DNA of 64,000 nucleotides from Calothrix sp. NIES-4105 (GCF_002368415.1 NZ_AP018290.1:3299614-3363613); one strand, 5' to 3'; positions 1 through 9,655 are shown, numbered from the stretch's first letter. A program made the numbers and translations. Notes: generated by a model from the letters alone, not told the origin.

Positions 1-240
1 CGCGGCTACCGTGTATACACAAGTTTTTCAAAGTTATCTTTCTTCCCTTTCTTCTCTTCCTTTGTGACATGCAGTGACCTTTGTGGTTTATTCCTTTAGG
101 GAACCACGAAGACACAAAGGGCACAAAGAGGGGAATATAAGAATGATTATTAAAGATGTGTGTACAGGGTAGCTTCCACGCGCTCTGTTGGAGGGATTTT
201 CTAAACCTATAGTTAAATTTGATACTTTCCAAACATCCTC

Positions 241-1512
241 TTAGTGCATTTCTGTGTTTTGCGACTTTAGCTGTGATTTAATGAGCGGCATTTTGGGCGA
301 TAGAAAAAAGCCAACCAAGCTAGCAAATAGAATTGGTGTAAAGGGAGTAAAGCCTGTTAGTTTTGTAAGTAGTAACGTTGTGCTAATTGGAGTGCGAGTA
401 ACTGCGGCATTAATTGCTGCCATTACTGAAATCATTGCTAGTACAGGATGCACTCCTGGAATTAAAGTAGCTATTGCTTTACCTAAACATGCTCCGGTAA
501 AAAACAGTGGAATAATAAACCCACCTCGCCACTCGCCGTTTACAGTGACGCTAATCGCAACCATTTTGGCGAGTACTATAATTAGTAACGTATAAGCACT
601 AAAATTATTCTCAACAACTGCATTAAGTTGCTCATGTCCAAAGTAGCGGGTTAATGGTATAGCTATTGCCAAACTCCCCAATACTAACCCTGCTATTGTT
701 GTTCGCACATAAATAGGTGCAGGAATTTTTGCAAAAACCTGCCTGCAAAGTTTAAAAATACTGATAAATACCCATGCTGCAATAGCCCCGACGATTGCGT
801 ATAAAATAGCTACAATAAAGTCGTCAATATTATTAACTTGATACTGGGGAAAATTCCAGGTAGGCGCAATACCTAAGTGCGTAATTACAACAAACACTAA
901 ATAGCTGGCGCAACTAGAGACAATAGCAGGTAAAACCGCTTCATAGTACTCCAGAAAATACTCATGGTGCAAAATCTCTAATGCGAAAAAAGCACCTCCC
1001 AACGGGGCGCCAAATAAAGCTGTAAAACCAGCTGCCATACCCGCAATACTAAGGGAGCGTAACTTTTCACCTTCTAGATGCAGCCTATCTGCAAACCAAG
1101 TCCCCAAAGAACCTGTTACCTGAACCATCGGCGCCTCTGGTCCAAGACTTCCTCCTGCCGAAATGCTAATGAGTGAAGATAGAATCATTGAGGGGTTTTC
1201 GCGCTTTTCAATTCTTCCCCCGCGAAAATGGATGTTATCGACTATTAAAGCAATTTCGCCTGGATTACCAAGAAAATGTATCACTAATCCTATCAGTAAT
1301 CCAGATAAGGGCATTATGACTAATAAGCTATAACCTTGAAATGAACTTAAAAACTTAGTCATTTGCTCTAGAACATGCCAGTATAATCCAGCAAATAAAC
1401 CGCTGCAAATTCCTATAGCTGCCCAGCACAAAAGCCAACGCGATACTGTTAAAGGATTGCGCGCGGTTAAGCCGTTGAGCCAAGCTAAAGTTTGTTGTTG
1501 ATGTCTTTTCAC
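241..1512 (-). CDS. ClC-family chloride channel/transporter
   Basis: Integral membrane protein of the ClC family (anion channel or H+/Cl- antiporter). Visible family signatures are the SLGPEAPMVQ segment near residues 120-131, equivalent to the G(K/R)EGP selectivity loop, and the late GGFIIPLFFTGACLG segment. Hydrophobic helices fill most of the 423 residues. At 423 aa it is near the usual size of bacterial ClC cores, with no CBS domains. The start is a GTG with no clear ribosome-binding site, so it is uncertain. The next gene upstream on the same strand (HPP protein) is separated by about 30 bp, so the two may be co-transcribed. The ion carried cannot be told from sequence. Confidence 0.9.
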   Translation of the reverse strand: MKRHQQQTLAWLNGLTARNPLTVSRWLLCWAAIGICSGLFAGLYWHVLEQMTKFLSSFQGYSLLVIMPLSGLLIGLVIHFLGNPGEIALIVDNIHFRGGRIEKRENPSMILSSLISISAGGSLGPEAPMVQVTGSLGTWFADRLHLEGEKLRSLSIAGMAAGFTALFGAPLGGAFFALEILHHEYFLEYYEAVLPAIVSSCASYLVFVVITHLGIAPTWNFPQYQVNNIDDFIVAILYAIVGAIAAWVFISIFKLCRQVFAKIPAPIYVRTTIAGLVLGSLAIAIPLTRYFGHEQLNAVVENNFSAYTLLIIVLAKMVAISVTVNGEWRGGFIIPLFFTGACLGKAIATLIPGVHPVLAMISVMAAINAAVTRTPISTTLLLTKLTGFTPFTPILFASLVGFFLSPKMPLIKSQLKSQNTEMH

Positions 1513-1545
1513 GAAACTTTGTTTTTTAAATTGTATGTTTTAAAT

Positions 1546-2106
1546 TTAATTTACAGAGTAAGCTTTGGTTGCGACAAACTTATTAAAAGTGTATGTACAA
1601 AATAAGATAATCACTGACCCTGCTAAAACTGGAGTAAATAAAAATCCCCATGAAGCATTACTCATTGCTCCAACAAGTGCTACTGCTCCACCTGGTGGAT
1701 GAAGTGTTTTAGTTAACTGCATTAACTTAATTGCAATAGCAACTGAAGCAGCTTGAACCCAAGGTGCATCTCCAAACAAATGAACTAGAGTAATGCAGGT
1801 TAAAGCGCCCAGAATATTTCCTCCAATTACATTACGAGGTTGAGCTAGAGGACTTTCTGGAACTGCGTATAATAGTACTGCACTCGCTCCAAACGGCGCC
1901 GCAATTAATGGATACCTTGTATGTAATGTTAAATATACAAGAACTGCTATCCCCAAAAAACTGCCTACACCAGACAGTAAAATCTGTCTAGGTGAAAAAT
2001 TTGGCTGATTTACAGAGCTTCTACAGAGTTTCAATATATTTTCTTTTAAATGTATCCATATTAGTTGGAAGGTATTATCTGGCTTTTGTTGAGGAAATTT
2101 TTTCAT
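1546..2106 (-). CDS. HPP-family integral membrane protein
   Basis: HPP family, named for the His-Pro-Pro motif visible here as LHPPGGAVALVGAMS. It has about four to five hydrophobic segments. Plant and cyanobacterial HPP proteins have been linked to nitrite transport; that function is family knowledge, not shown here. I chose the ATG at 2106 (186 aa). The frame extends to a GTG at 2145, but that extension runs into an interspersed low-complexity repeat and is unlikely to be coding. It lies just upstream of the ClC gene on the same strand, suggesting an anion-transport pair. Confidence 0.85.
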   Translation of the reverse strand: MKKFPQQKPDNTFQLIWIHLKENILKLCRSSVNQPNFSPRQILLSGVGSFLGIAVLVYLTLHTRYPLIAAPFGASAVLLYAVPESPLAQPRNVIGGNILGALTCITLVHLFGDAPWVQAASVAIAIKLMQLTKTLHPPGGAVALVGAMSNASWGFLFTPVLAGSVIILFCTYTFNKFVATKAYSVN

Positions 2107-2129
2107 AAATATTGTTTGAGTAGTTTTTT

Positions 2130-2225
2130 TTAACCACAGAGACACAGAGAGCGCAGAGAAGAAAGATTCTTGAGTTTGAACTTGCTTCCAACTGTCTCTG
2201 TGTCCTCTGCGCCTCTTTGGTAATC
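2130..2225. repeat. imperfect inverted low-complexity repeat (ACCACAGAGACACAGAG type)
   Basis: Two arms of the type CCACAGAGACACAGAG face each other, separated by about 40 bases. Single arms of the same family occur at 100-133 and 4438-4466. This is an interspersed non-coding repeat family that can fold into a long imperfect hairpin. Confidence 0.6.
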
Positions 2226-2342
2226 ATCTTTACCGCACTGTATCTACTACAATGTCATGATAACTTAATATTTGCGTAAATTGTAACAAAATACACAGAT
2301 TTTTTTTTAAAATTTATTTATAGCAATTATAATTAAAGCTCG

Positions 2343-3395
2343 TTATTGCGATATTACAACTTCTTTTTCCTCGATTAGCTCATAGCCTTTAGCTAACTTA
2401 TCAATTGCTTTGTCGAGTAACTCGGCGCCTTGTTCTACGGTTTCTATTTTATTCAACCCACTTCGTAAGTCAGAGGCACCAACAAATCCTTTTGCATACC
2501 AAGCCATATGTTTACGCGCTTGGTAAATACCGCGTTCTCCTTTATATTCATACAAAGCTTCTAAATGCTCTTTGGCACATGCGAGTCTTTGTACTGGTGT
2601 AGGCGCCGCTAATATTTCCCCTGTTTTCAGAAAATAATCAATTTCTCCTACCAAAAAAGGATATCCCAAAGTCCCGCGCGAACACATTACACCATCGGCG
2701 CCTGTTTCTTCTAAGCATCGCACTGCTGACTCTACACAAAATATATCCCCATTGGCAATTACTGGAATATCTAATATTTGTTTTACCTTGCCTATCCATT
2801 CCCAACGCGCGTTACCTGTATAACCTTGGGCACGAGTACGACCATGTACAGTAATCATCTGGGCACCTGCATCTTGCATTCTCAGAGCAAAATCAAGTAT
2901 TGTAATCTCTGCATCGTCCCATCCTATCCGTGTTTTTACGGTGACAGGTACATCCACCGCTTTAACTATTTCTCTGACTATTTCCTCGGCTACTTCCGGT
3001 TGTCGTAACAGCGAAGAACCCCCTCCCTTACGAGTAATTTTATTTACCGGACACCCCATATTTATATCAACAGTATCGGCGCCTTCACTAACTGCTTTTC
3101 GTGCTGCTTCAGCTAAAAAATGTGGACGACAATCAAATAATTGAATACTTACCGGACGTTCGTTTGGGTCAATCTCCATGATGATGGGAATTTCTTTGAT
3201 ATGCTGCAACCTGGAAGCGTGAACCATCTCAGTATATAACATTGACTGCTGTGCATAACGACGAACAAGGCGCCGGAACACCAAATCAGTTACACCCGAT
3301 AAAGGAGATTGAAGCACACGACTATTAACTGAGACGGTGCCAATTTTAAGAGGTGTAGAGAGTCTCGCTTTTAGTTGTGGAGACAGTTGTAGCAT
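2343..3395 (-). CDS. dus: tRNA-dihydrouridine synthase (DusB/NifR3 type)
   Basis: FMN enzyme that reduces uridine in the D-loop of tRNA. It is a TIM barrel of usual length (350 aa). The catalytic cysteine is C115 in INMGCPVNKI, followed by RKGGGSSLL. Further family motifs are VKTRIGWDD, VHGRTRAQGYTG (FMN/tRNA binding), IPVIANGDI and GADGVMCSRGTLGYP. It is monocistronic, with about 200 bp to the HPP gene. Assignment to the family is secure; which of the Dus specificities it has is not determined. Confidence 0.95.
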   Translation of the reverse strand: MLQLSPQLKARLSTPLKIGTVSVNSRVLQSPLSGVTDLVFRRLVRRYAQQSMLYTEMVHASRLQHIKEIPIIMEIDPNERPVSIQLFDCRPHFLAEAARKAVSEGADTVDINMGCPVNKITRKGGGSSLLRQPEVAEEIVREIVKAVDVPVTVKTRIGWDDAEITILDFALRMQDAGAQMITVHGRTRAQGYTGNARWEWIGKVKQILDIPVIANGDIFCVESAVRCLEETGADGVMCSRGTLGYPFLVGEIDYFLKTGEILAAPTPVQRLACAKEHLEALYEYKGERGIYQARKHMAWYAKGFVGASDLRSGLNKIETVEQGAELLDKAIDKLAKGYELIEEKEVVISQ

Positions 3396-3525
3396 AGGAG
3401 ATAAATATAAAGTTATAGAGAACGCTATATTTCAAGCCTAACGCTAAGTGCCATGTTTCGCTCGTGCTTCTCGCGCTTCTTCATAACGTTTATCGCATTT
3501 CGATATATTGAGCTTCAGGTATATA

Positions 3526-3569
3526 ACAGCACTTAATAACTAAAACTAAAGCAAATAATTAAGTGCTGT
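3526..3569. repeat. short palindromic element at the break of a PIN toxin gene
   Basis: Perfect 12-bp inverted repeat ACAGCACTTAAT / ATTAAGTGCTGT around a 20-base A-rich loop. Its right end supplies the first base of the stop codon of the truncated PIN toxin gene, so the element or its insertion probably broke that gene. Confidence 0.6.
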
Positions 3570-3712
3570 CACGCATCCAAAATCTCACATGCAACCTGCC
3601 AAAGTAATACGCCATCTGTGAGGTTAGAAATTAGAGAAGATGCTTTGGCTTGTTTAATAGTATCGCGTGGGTCGTTTACATAAATTAAAATATTAGTATC
3701 AACGGCGTTCAT
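3569..3712 (-). pseudogene. truncated PIN-domain (VapC-like) toxin
   Basis: A 47-codon frame starting MNAVDTNILIYVNDPR and ending QVACEILDA. The first segment is the classic start of PIN ribonucleases, with the first catalytic Asp in VDTNIL. Intact proteins of this type have about 130-145 residues, so the C-terminal two thirds and the remaining acidic residues are gone. The start overlaps the antitoxin stop by 14 bases, the usual coupling of such pairs. The frame ends at the inverted repeat 3526-3569. It is almost certainly inactive as a nuclease. Confidence 0.75.
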
Positions 3713-3941
3713 GTAGCATATCCCGTGTGAAAGGTTCTGCTTCAGTTGGTATTGGGTTTTGCTGCATCCGTTTAACTAGCGCTTTTAGAAAGCTCTTTTT
3801 GCTTTCTTCGTCAGAAATAGGTGGTGCCACAACATCAGAAGATTTCACAAATAATTCAACTTCAGAACCTTCTGGTATATTACAAGTTGCTTGCAATATA
3901 AAGGCACCATTACTATAAGTTGCCTTTAAAGTTTGGGGCAT
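3699..3941 (-). CDS. DUF104 (AF2212-like) antitoxin
   Basis: An 80-aa protein whose first half (TLKATYSNGAFIL, then IPEGSEVELFV) matches the small beta-rich DUF104 antitoxins that are paired with PIN toxins. The C-terminal charged tail would hold the toxin. It sits directly upstream of, and overlaps, the broken PIN toxin gene, so it is now an orphan antitoxin. Function is inferred from fold-level similarity and context. Confidence 0.75.
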   Translation of the reverse strand: MPQTLKATYSNGAFILQATCNIPEGSEVELFVKSSDVVAPPISDEESKKSFLKALVKRMQQNPIPTEAEPFTRDMLHERR

Positions 3942-4052
3942 AGAGATACTCCATATTAATCTTGCTTACTCATTATAATATATTCATGCATTACAGCACT
4001 TAGTTTTTTCTCACCTTTTATAAGAGAGCTTTAACACCCTCTTATGATCTAA

Positions 4053-4392
4053 TCAGTGTGAACAATTTGCACTTAGTAATGAGGGTGTAGCAGGCGCCAC
4101 AGCAACAAGAGTAACACTTCCATCGGTGCCTTTTACCCATGCTTGTGCCTCAACAATTGGTTTTTCAGGCACCACATTTTTAGAAAGTTGATTATTTGCT
4201 TTTGTTTCATCCAAAGTTGCTCAAGTTAAATTATTATAACTGCCATAGATAAGTGAAGGCGCCGAGGCAGAAAATTATTTTTATCAACACCATCACCAAT
4301 AACAGCATCACAGGCATTTATACTTATATTCCCAGAGTTAATTTTGGCAACAGTATAAAGTTGACCACCGTTTATAGTCAGTAAAACTTATG
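4053..4392 (-). pseudogene. remnant of a filamentous-haemagglutinin-type exoprotein (C-terminal end)
   Basis: On the minus strand the segment reads LLTINGGQLYTVAKINSGNI, then after a frame change YGSYNNLT, a TGA, ATLDETKANNQLS, VVPEKPIVEAQAWV and a terminal stop. The repeat phrase and the closing PIVEAQ(A/G)W phrase are typical of the C-terminal end of cyanobacterial two-partner-secretion haemagglutinin-like proteins, normally near 800-1000 aa. A frameshift, an in-frame stop and loss of all upstream sequence mark it as decayed. Confidence 0.65.
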
Positions 4393-4432
4393 CAAAATTT
4401 GGTAAAATTTAATACTATTCTCACAGAGTAAA

Positions 4433-4470
4433 ATCTTTTTACCACAGAGGCACAGAGAACACAGAGATTT
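4433..4470. repeat. interspersed ACCACAGAGGCACAGAG repeat arm
   Basis: Same low-complexity family as the arms at 2130-2225 and 100-133. It lies between the haemagglutinin remnant and the downstream HTH gene. Confidence 0.5.
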
Positions 4471-4540
4471 AACGAGTTTTAAGTTATATTAATTGATCCC
4501 CCCAAACCTTCTTATTAAGGGGGATCAACCCGATACAAAA

Positions 4541-5623
4541 TTACAAAGCTTCAGGTGGTGCAATTTGGGCGCCGACTGAAACTTTACCGTTAGATTGTAG
4601 TCCGGGTTTGGTGTTTGTTTCTTTATCTTTGGGTGTTTGAGTGGAAGATGAAGTTGTGTTTGTATCGGGAAGTAACCGTTTTGCTTCTGCTTGCTGCGAC
4701 ATTATTGATAGTCCACCCACGGCGCCTGCGACAAGTGCGGTGTAACCTACATATAAATGCATCGGTTTAATATTAAGCCCTATTCCACCAGAAGAATTTT
4801 TTTGCTCTTTATACCAAACTGGTGCTATTGTTTTTGCTGGTTCGGGAGCAGGTAAAGAACTTATTAAGTTAGTTCCATTTAATCCTAATGCATTACCCAT
4901 TACGCGAATAAATCCGCGAACGTATACTTCTTCTGGTAAATTTTCCCATTTCCCATTCTCAATCGCTTGCATTTGGTGGATTGGTACATGGGTATAGATA
5001 TTTAACTGAATTAATGACATTCCTCTCAGTTCGCGCGCTTGTCGTAATTGGTTGCCGATGTCGCTTAAGGCATTAGCGCGTTGTTCTTCTGCTGCAAGTC
5101 TTGCGAGTTCTGCTTGTTTTACTTTCTTAGTTTTATTAAACCACGGTAAGTTGGACTTTTTAACGCTTTTAGCTTCTACACCAGATGAACTAGTGTTTAC
5201 CACTGCGTCTTTTTCATGTTCTGCTTTTGAATGAAACTTTGCACTAGTTAAGCATTCAGATAAATCACCATCCGGTTCACTCGTGTGTTCAGCAGAATCA
5301 TTCGCTCTTTGACCCTCATCAACCTTTGCATCATCAGAATTAGAAGATGAACCTGTACCTGGTTCAATGGACTGTACTTTCTGCTGCTGTTGTACAAACT
5401 GATGAAAAGCTAAACCGATTGCTTCGCGTCCGACAGCTTTAAATAACTGACTTGCTTCTTCAGATGATTCTCCAAACATCTTCTTAACTGTAGCTAACGC
5501 GCGACGGTAAACTCTGCTGCGATGTAGCTCTGCTTCAATTTCGCCTAAGATTGTCCGTAGTTCGTCTTGGCTAATTTCAATAGCAGATTTTCCAGTAATA
5601 CTTAATGAGTATACAGCTGTCAT
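4541..5623 (-). CDS. RodZ-like HTH membrane protein with long N-terminal extension
   Basis: A 360-aa protein. Residues about 1-80 form a helical region (ELRTILGEIEAELHRSR). An acidic/Ser-rich linker follows to about residue 160, then a Lys-rich stretch. A helix-turn-helix of the RodZ/HTH_25 type lies at about 190-265 (LRQARELRGMSLIQL, VYVRGFIRVMG), and one transmembrane helix (YVGYTALVAGAVGGL) at about 295. A short Thr/Ser tail ends the protein. RodZ links MreB to the envelope, but the N-terminal extension is not part of canonical RodZ, so the role is uncertain. A second RodZ-like gene is at 7078. Confidence 0.75.
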   Translation of the reverse strand: MTAVYSLSITGKSAIEISQDELRTILGEIEAELHRSRVYRRALATVKKMFGESSEEASQLFKAVGREAIGLAFHQFVQQQQKVQSIEPGTGSSSNSDDAKVDEGQRANDSAEHTSEPDGDLSECLTSAKFHSKAEHEKDAVVNTSSSGVEAKSVKKSNLPWFNKTKKVKQAELARLAAEEQRANALSDIGNQLRQARELRGMSLIQLNIYTHVPIHQMQAIENGKWENLPEEVYVRGFIRVMGNALGLNGTNLISSLPAPEPAKTIAPVWYKEQKNSSGGIGLNIKPMHLYVGYTALVAGAVGGLSIMSQQAEAKRLLPDTNTTSSSTQTPKDKETNTKPGLQSNGKVSVGAQIAPPEAL

Positions 5624-5989
5624 AATCTTTGTCTAAACCAATAATATTTATAAGAGCGAAAAAAGCTTTCCCTGTGTAATTTCTTCTACTCTCTGCGGAT
5701 GATTCCGGATTTTTATGTATCAATTTCTCAAGTATTTTGAACTACTAAACTAGACCAAAGTAACTTTTATGAACGAACTTATATACAAACAATTACATCT
5801 AAAATTACGTGTAATCGCTTAACAATTTTTAATCCAGTTCTGTAATTGTCTAACCAAACATTAACCAAATATACGCAGTATTTGTACTTACATGACGTAC
5901 AATACTTTGAATTACGTAATATTACTTAAGAATACGTTTTGAAGGCGCATAGTTTTAATCGAATTAATAAACCAATTAGTTAGTATAAG
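5624..5989. other. AT-rich intergenic region
   Basis: About 365 bases upstream of the HTH gene and downstream of the hydrolase gene, both minus strand. I see no gene, RNA or strong hairpin. It presumably carries the promoter of the 4541-5623 gene. Confidence 0.5.
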
Positions 5990-6832
5990 TTAATGAATAC
6001 TCGGTCGGGTTCTCGCTTCAACAATTTTCAGAAAAGACTGCACAGCTTTCAGATATAGAGATGGAGCGAACTCTCCGACGTTGTTATGGTTTGCACCCGG
6101 TACTATTATTATTTCCTTGGGTTCTGGAGCCAAATTATACAGCTGCTTACTCATAAACGCTGGTACAGTTGAATCCTCGGCGCCGTGAATTAATAAGATA
6201 GGTATTTTGATTGATGATATTTTACTGATTGAATCAAAATTTTGTTTCAGAATTAACTTGACGGGGAAAAATCGGAAAAGTTTCCTAGCTATGATTACAT
6301 CCCGAATTGAGGTAAAAGTGCTTTCTACAATCAACCCAGCAGCTTCTTTCTGTTTTGTGGCTAATTCTATCGCAACGGCGCCGCCAAGCGAGTGTCCATA
6401 TATATAGATGTTGTGAGCAGGAACTTTCTTTTCCGTTACGAGATAATTCCAAGCATAGTTTGCGTCTTCATAAACACGACTTTCAGTCGGGTGACGACCA
6501 ACACTTAGCCCAAATCCTCGATAATCGATTAATAATACTGAGAATCCGGCTTTGTAGTAGCCACTTGCTGCATAAACGTTGGCGCCAATATTGGCTGCAT
6601 TTCCGTGGAGATAAAGTAAAACTTTACCATTAGAATACTTAGAATTATCCATCCACCAACCGTACATTTGCTCGATTTTCCCCTTAGAACTAACGGGTAT
6701 CCAAACTTCTTCAAAAGGCACATTATAAACAGCAGGTGTTTTTTCAATATTTGAAGAAGGATAGAAAAGATACTTATGCTGTCGTGCGTACAAGAATAAG
6801 CACACCGCAATGTATGTAATAGAAAGCAACAC
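5990..6832 (-). CDS. membrane-anchored alpha/beta hydrolase (Bem46-like)
   Basis: A 280-aa serine hydrolase. An N-terminal hydrophobic segment (residues 2-15) is likely a membrane anchor. The nucleophile elbow is GHSLGG with S148. The probable acid is D220 in HGAEDSTVP and the histidine is H249 in GANHNNV. The oxyanion-hole region is YLHGNAANIG. Family members are esterases or peptidases of unknown substrate. The start is a GTG at 6832; an upstream start is possible. It is divergent from the RodZ-like gene at 7078. Confidence 0.85.
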   Translation of the reverse strand: MLLSITYIAVCLFLYARQHKYLFYPSSNIEKTPAVYNVPFEEVWIPVSSKGKIEQMYGWWMDNSKYSNGKVLLYLHGNAANIGANVYAASGYYKAGFSVLLIDYRGFGLSVGRHPTESRVYEDANYAWNYLVTEKKVPAHNIYIYGHSLGGAVAIELATKQKEAAGLIVESTFTSIRDVIIARKLFRFFPVKLILKQNFDSISKISSIKIPILLIHGAEDSTVPAFMSKQLYNLAPEPKEIIIVPGANHNNVGEFAPSLYLKAVQSFLKIVEARTRPSIH

Positions 6833-7077
6833 CCCGATACTTAGAATTAACTTGGGGAGTAAATGTATTATCTGTAGCAGCGTTCCTTACCTCCTAATGG
6901 CAATCCTAAACACAATTATTATTCTTTTGGTGACTAAATTTGGTACTCTATTAAATTAGAGACACTCAACCAACTATGAATTCTTAATAATTCTGATTAA
7001 TTAGTTTAAGTATATACACAATAATCAGTATTTTCTCTATTGAATAAGTATAGCTGGATAAGAGGAGAACAAAGTGA

Positions 7078-7932
7078 ATGAATGCAAATGAGGCTCAGTT
7101 AGAGCAATTAAGGGAAATTGGGGCTTATCTACGCAAACGACGCGAAGACAAATCTATAAGTATAGATGAGATCGCAGTACATACGCGGATACGTCCAGCG
7201 TTTATACAAGCCATAGAAGAGGGAAATGCTAACTCTCTCCCAGAAGCTGTTTTTGTACAGGGATTCATTCGCCGCTATTGTGATGCTATTGGCATCGATG
7301 GCGCCACATTAACAGCAAACTTTGGCGATGTATTTTTACCCGTACAAACTGAAAGCGAACCGCAGGATATAGAGAAGACACAAAATTTATATATACCTCT
7401 AGCCGTACCGTATATCTTACTACTAGTTGCCGCTTTTTTAGGACTTATTTATATTCTTGTTCCTCGGCGAGGTGGTGAGTCGGTAGCTCAGAACAAAACT
7501 AACACAACTCAAACGGCTGTTTCTAAAACGGATTCTGTGGTGTCACGCTCATCACAACCAACGTTAAACCCAAAAATAGTAACATCTCTACCACCATCCA
7601 AGGCGCCTGCATTGACTTCTACTCCCAAAACAACTCCAACTCCAACTATTCAAGCTGGTTCTGGAGTTGAAGTTGGAGTTGAATTGCAAGATGCTTCTTG
7701 GATACGAGTGAAGGTTGATGGAAAAACTGATTTTGAAGGAACTTTAAATAAAGGAGATAAAAAAACTTGGAAAGCTCAAAAGGAGGTGTCCATACGTTCG
7801 GGTAATGCTGGTGCTGTTTTAGTGTCAACGAATAAGCAACCTCCAGCTGCTATGGGTCCTCAAGGTAGTGTTCGAGACGTGAAGTACACAAACGAAACCG
7901 CAGCGACACCTACACCTTCCCCCACCCCGTAG
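7078..7932 (+). CDS. RodZ-family protein (HTH_25 + TM + DUF4115)
   Basis: A 284-aa protein with the full RodZ layout: cytoplasmic HTH (residues about 10-85, GAYLRKRREDKSISIDE, VFVQGFIRRYCD), a transmembrane helix about 108-128 (YILLLVAAFLGLIYIL), a Ser/Thr/Pro-rich linker and a C-terminal DUF4115 beta domain from about residue 198 (VELQDASWIRVKVDG). It ends in a Thr-Pro tail. A GAGGAG ribosome-binding site precedes the ATG. RodZ normally couples MreB to the cell wall machinery. Together with 4541-5623 the window has two RodZ-like proteins. Confidence 0.85.
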   Translation: MNANEAQLEQLREIGAYLRKRREDKSISIDEIAVHTRIRPAFIQAIEEGNANSLPEAVFVQGFIRRYCDAIGIDGATLTANFGDVFLPVQTESEPQDIEKTQNLYIPLAVPYILLLVAAFLGLIYILVPRRGGESVAQNKTNTTQTAVSKTDSVVSRSSQPTLNPKIVTSLPPSKAPALTSTPKTTPTPTIQAGSGVEVGVELQDASWIRVKVDGKTDFEGTLNKGDKKTWKAQKEVSIRSGNAGAVLVSTNKQPPAAMGPQGSVRDVKYTNETAATPTPSPTP

Positions 7933-8022
7933 CATAGGCGTCCCGCCTGTGCGTTGGAACAGCGAGACACCTGTGTAGTAGGTTAGTAGTAGGTTAGTAG
8001 TAGGTCAGGCGAGACGCCTAAC
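7933..8022. repeat. GTAGGTTAGTA tandem and inverted repeat between convergent genes
   Basis: Contains tandem units of TAGTAGGT(T/C) and an outer inverted arrangement (GGCGTCCCGCCT ... AGGCGAGACGCC). It lies between the convergent RodZ-like and gatA genes and may act as a bidirectional transcription stop. Confidence 0.5.
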
Positions 8023-9492
8023 CTACAAAGATATTTTGGGTTCGTGCGAATGCCAATCTGTTGACTGTTCGTATGTATATGCGACTTGGAATAATAAGTC
8101 TTCGCGCAGTGCGTTACTTATTAACTGTAAGCCTATTGGCAAGCCTTTATTATCAAAACCGCATGGTACGCTTATACCAGGTAGTCCAGCTAGGTTAACT
8201 GGGATCGTCATTAAGTCTATTAAATACATACTTAATGGGTCGGTTGTTTTCTCTCCTGCTTTAAATGCTGTTATGGGAGCAACGGGAGATACTAATACAT
8301 CGACTTGTTCAAATGCTTTCTCGAAGTCTTGCTTGATTAAAGTCCGTACTTTTTGGGCTTTGAGATAGTACGCATCGTAGTAACCTGATGATAGAGCATA
8401 TGTACCTATCATGATTCGACGTTTGACTTCGGCGCCGAAACCAGTAGCACGAGTGCGGGTGTACATTGATAATAAATTCTCGGCATCTTCCGCGCGCATA
8501 CCATATTTAACTCCGTCATAGCGGGCTAAGTTCGCAGAGGCTTCGGAGGGAGCGATAATGTAATAGCTTGGCAAACCATAGCGGAAACGAGGACAAGAAA
8601 TTTCAACGATTTCTGCTCCTAATTCTTTAAGTTTTTCAATAGCAGTATTGACAGATTGCTCAACAGTTGCATCTAAACCTTCACCGAAAGTTTCCTTGAT
8701 AATACCAATACGAATTTTTTTGCCATTAAATGTCATCGAATCAGGTCTAAGATTTGCCGTGTAGTCGGGAATTTCGACTTTTAGACTAGTTGAGTCTTTA
8801 GGGTCATATCCTGCTATGGCATTTAGTAAAATAGCCGAATCTTCAACGCTACGCGAAAAGGGTCCTATTTGGTCGAGGGAAGAAGCAAATGCTACTAACC
8901 CATACCTTGATACAAGTCCATAAGTAGGTTTAATACCTACAACACCACAAAACGAAGCAGGTTGACGAATTGAACCACCTGTGTCTGAACCTATTGACAC
9001 AACACATTCACCAGCTGCAACTGCTGCTGCTGAACCTCCCGATGAACCACCTGGTACGCGCGATAAGTCCCAAGGATTTGCTGTTTTTTTATAAGCTGAT
9101 GTTTCTGTTGAACCTCCCATCGCGAACTCATCGAGATTAGTTTTACCAACCATCACGGCGCCTGCATCGAATAGCTTTTGCGTTACTGTTGATTCATAAG
9201 GTGGTACAAAATTCTCTAATATTCGTGAAGCGCAAGTTGTGGTGATCCCCTTTGTACACATATTATCCTTGATCCCGATTGGGATACCAGCTAACATGCC
9301 GATTTCTTCACCCGCTGAAATTTTCGCATCCACTGCGCGCGCTTGTTCCAATGCTTTTTCTGCGGTAACACACAAGAAACTTTGTACCTTTGGTTCTAAC
9401 GTTTCTATACGTTTTAGCGCTTCTTGAGCTATTTCTACCGCAGAACGCTCCTTCTTAACTAGTTGCTCATGTAATTCACGAATCGATGCCAT
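8023..9492 (-). CDS. gatA: Glu-tRNA(Gln) amidotransferase subunit A
   Basis: Amidase subunit of GatCAB, which converts Glu-tRNA(Gln) (and Asp-tRNA(Asn)) to the amidated form. The Ser-cisSer-Lys triad is visible as K75 (GIKD), S150 (PGGSSGGS) and S174 (TGGSIRQP), with the spacing of known GatA proteins. Length is 489 aa. The AGGAGAG ribosome-binding site eight bases before the ATG at 9492 decides the start; an in-frame ATG at 9510 overlaps that site. gatB and gatC are not in the window, as usual in cyanobacteria where the genes are dispersed. Confidence 0.97.
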   Translation of the reverse strand: MASIRELHEQLVKKERSAVEIAQEALKRIETLEPKVQSFLCVTAEKALEQARAVDAKISAGEEIGMLAGIPIGIKDNMCTKGITTTCASRILENFVPPYESTVTQKLFDAGAVMVGKTNLDEFAMGGSTETSAYKKTANPWDLSRVPGGSSGGSAAAVAAGECVVSIGSDTGGSIRQPASFCGVVGIKPTYGLVSRYGLVAFASSLDQIGPFSRSVEDSAILLNAIAGYDPKDSTSLKVEIPDYTANLRPDSMTFNGKKIRIGIIKETFGEGLDATVEQSVNTAIEKLKELGAEIVEISCPRFRYGLPSYYIIAPSEASANLARYDGVKYGMRAEDAENLLSMYTRTRATGFGAEVKRRIMIGTYALSSGYYDAYYLKAQKVRTLIKQDFEKAFEQVDVLVSPVAPITAFKAGEKTTDPLSMYLIDLMTIPVNLAGLPGISVPCGFDNKGLPIGLQLISNALREDLLFQVAYTYEQSTDWHSHEPKISL

Positions 9493-9512
9493 AATAATTC
9501 TCTCCTGCATAG

Positions 9513-9655
9513 TGCTGAGTAGGAAGTGCTGAGTAGAAAGTGCTGAGTGCTGAGTTAAATTAGGAGTTAAGAGTTAAAAACTATAATTCATAACTCATAA
9601 CTCATAACTCATAACTCATCACTCAGCACTCAGCACTCAGCACTCAGCACTCATA
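9513..9655. repeat. heptanucleotide STRR hairpin (GCTGAGT / ACTCAGC)
   Basis: Left side carries units of (GT)GCTGAGT, right side carries CATAACT and CACTCAG heptamers in opposite orientation, so the whole can fold into a long hairpin. Heptanucleotide short tandem repeats of this kind are known from heterocystous cyanobacteria. It separates gatA from dnaE-C. Confidence 0.8.

Noticed and set aside
254-595. Plus-strand frame of 113 codons
   Set aside because: Lies wholly inside the ClC gene on the other strand and has no recognisable features or binding site.
8036-8368. Plus-strand 110-codon frame inside gatA
   Set aside because: Antisense shadow of a strongly conserved gene.
9513-9655. Possible CRISPR array because of regular short repeats
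   Set aside because: Units are contiguous heptamers without unique spacers, and no cas gene is near.
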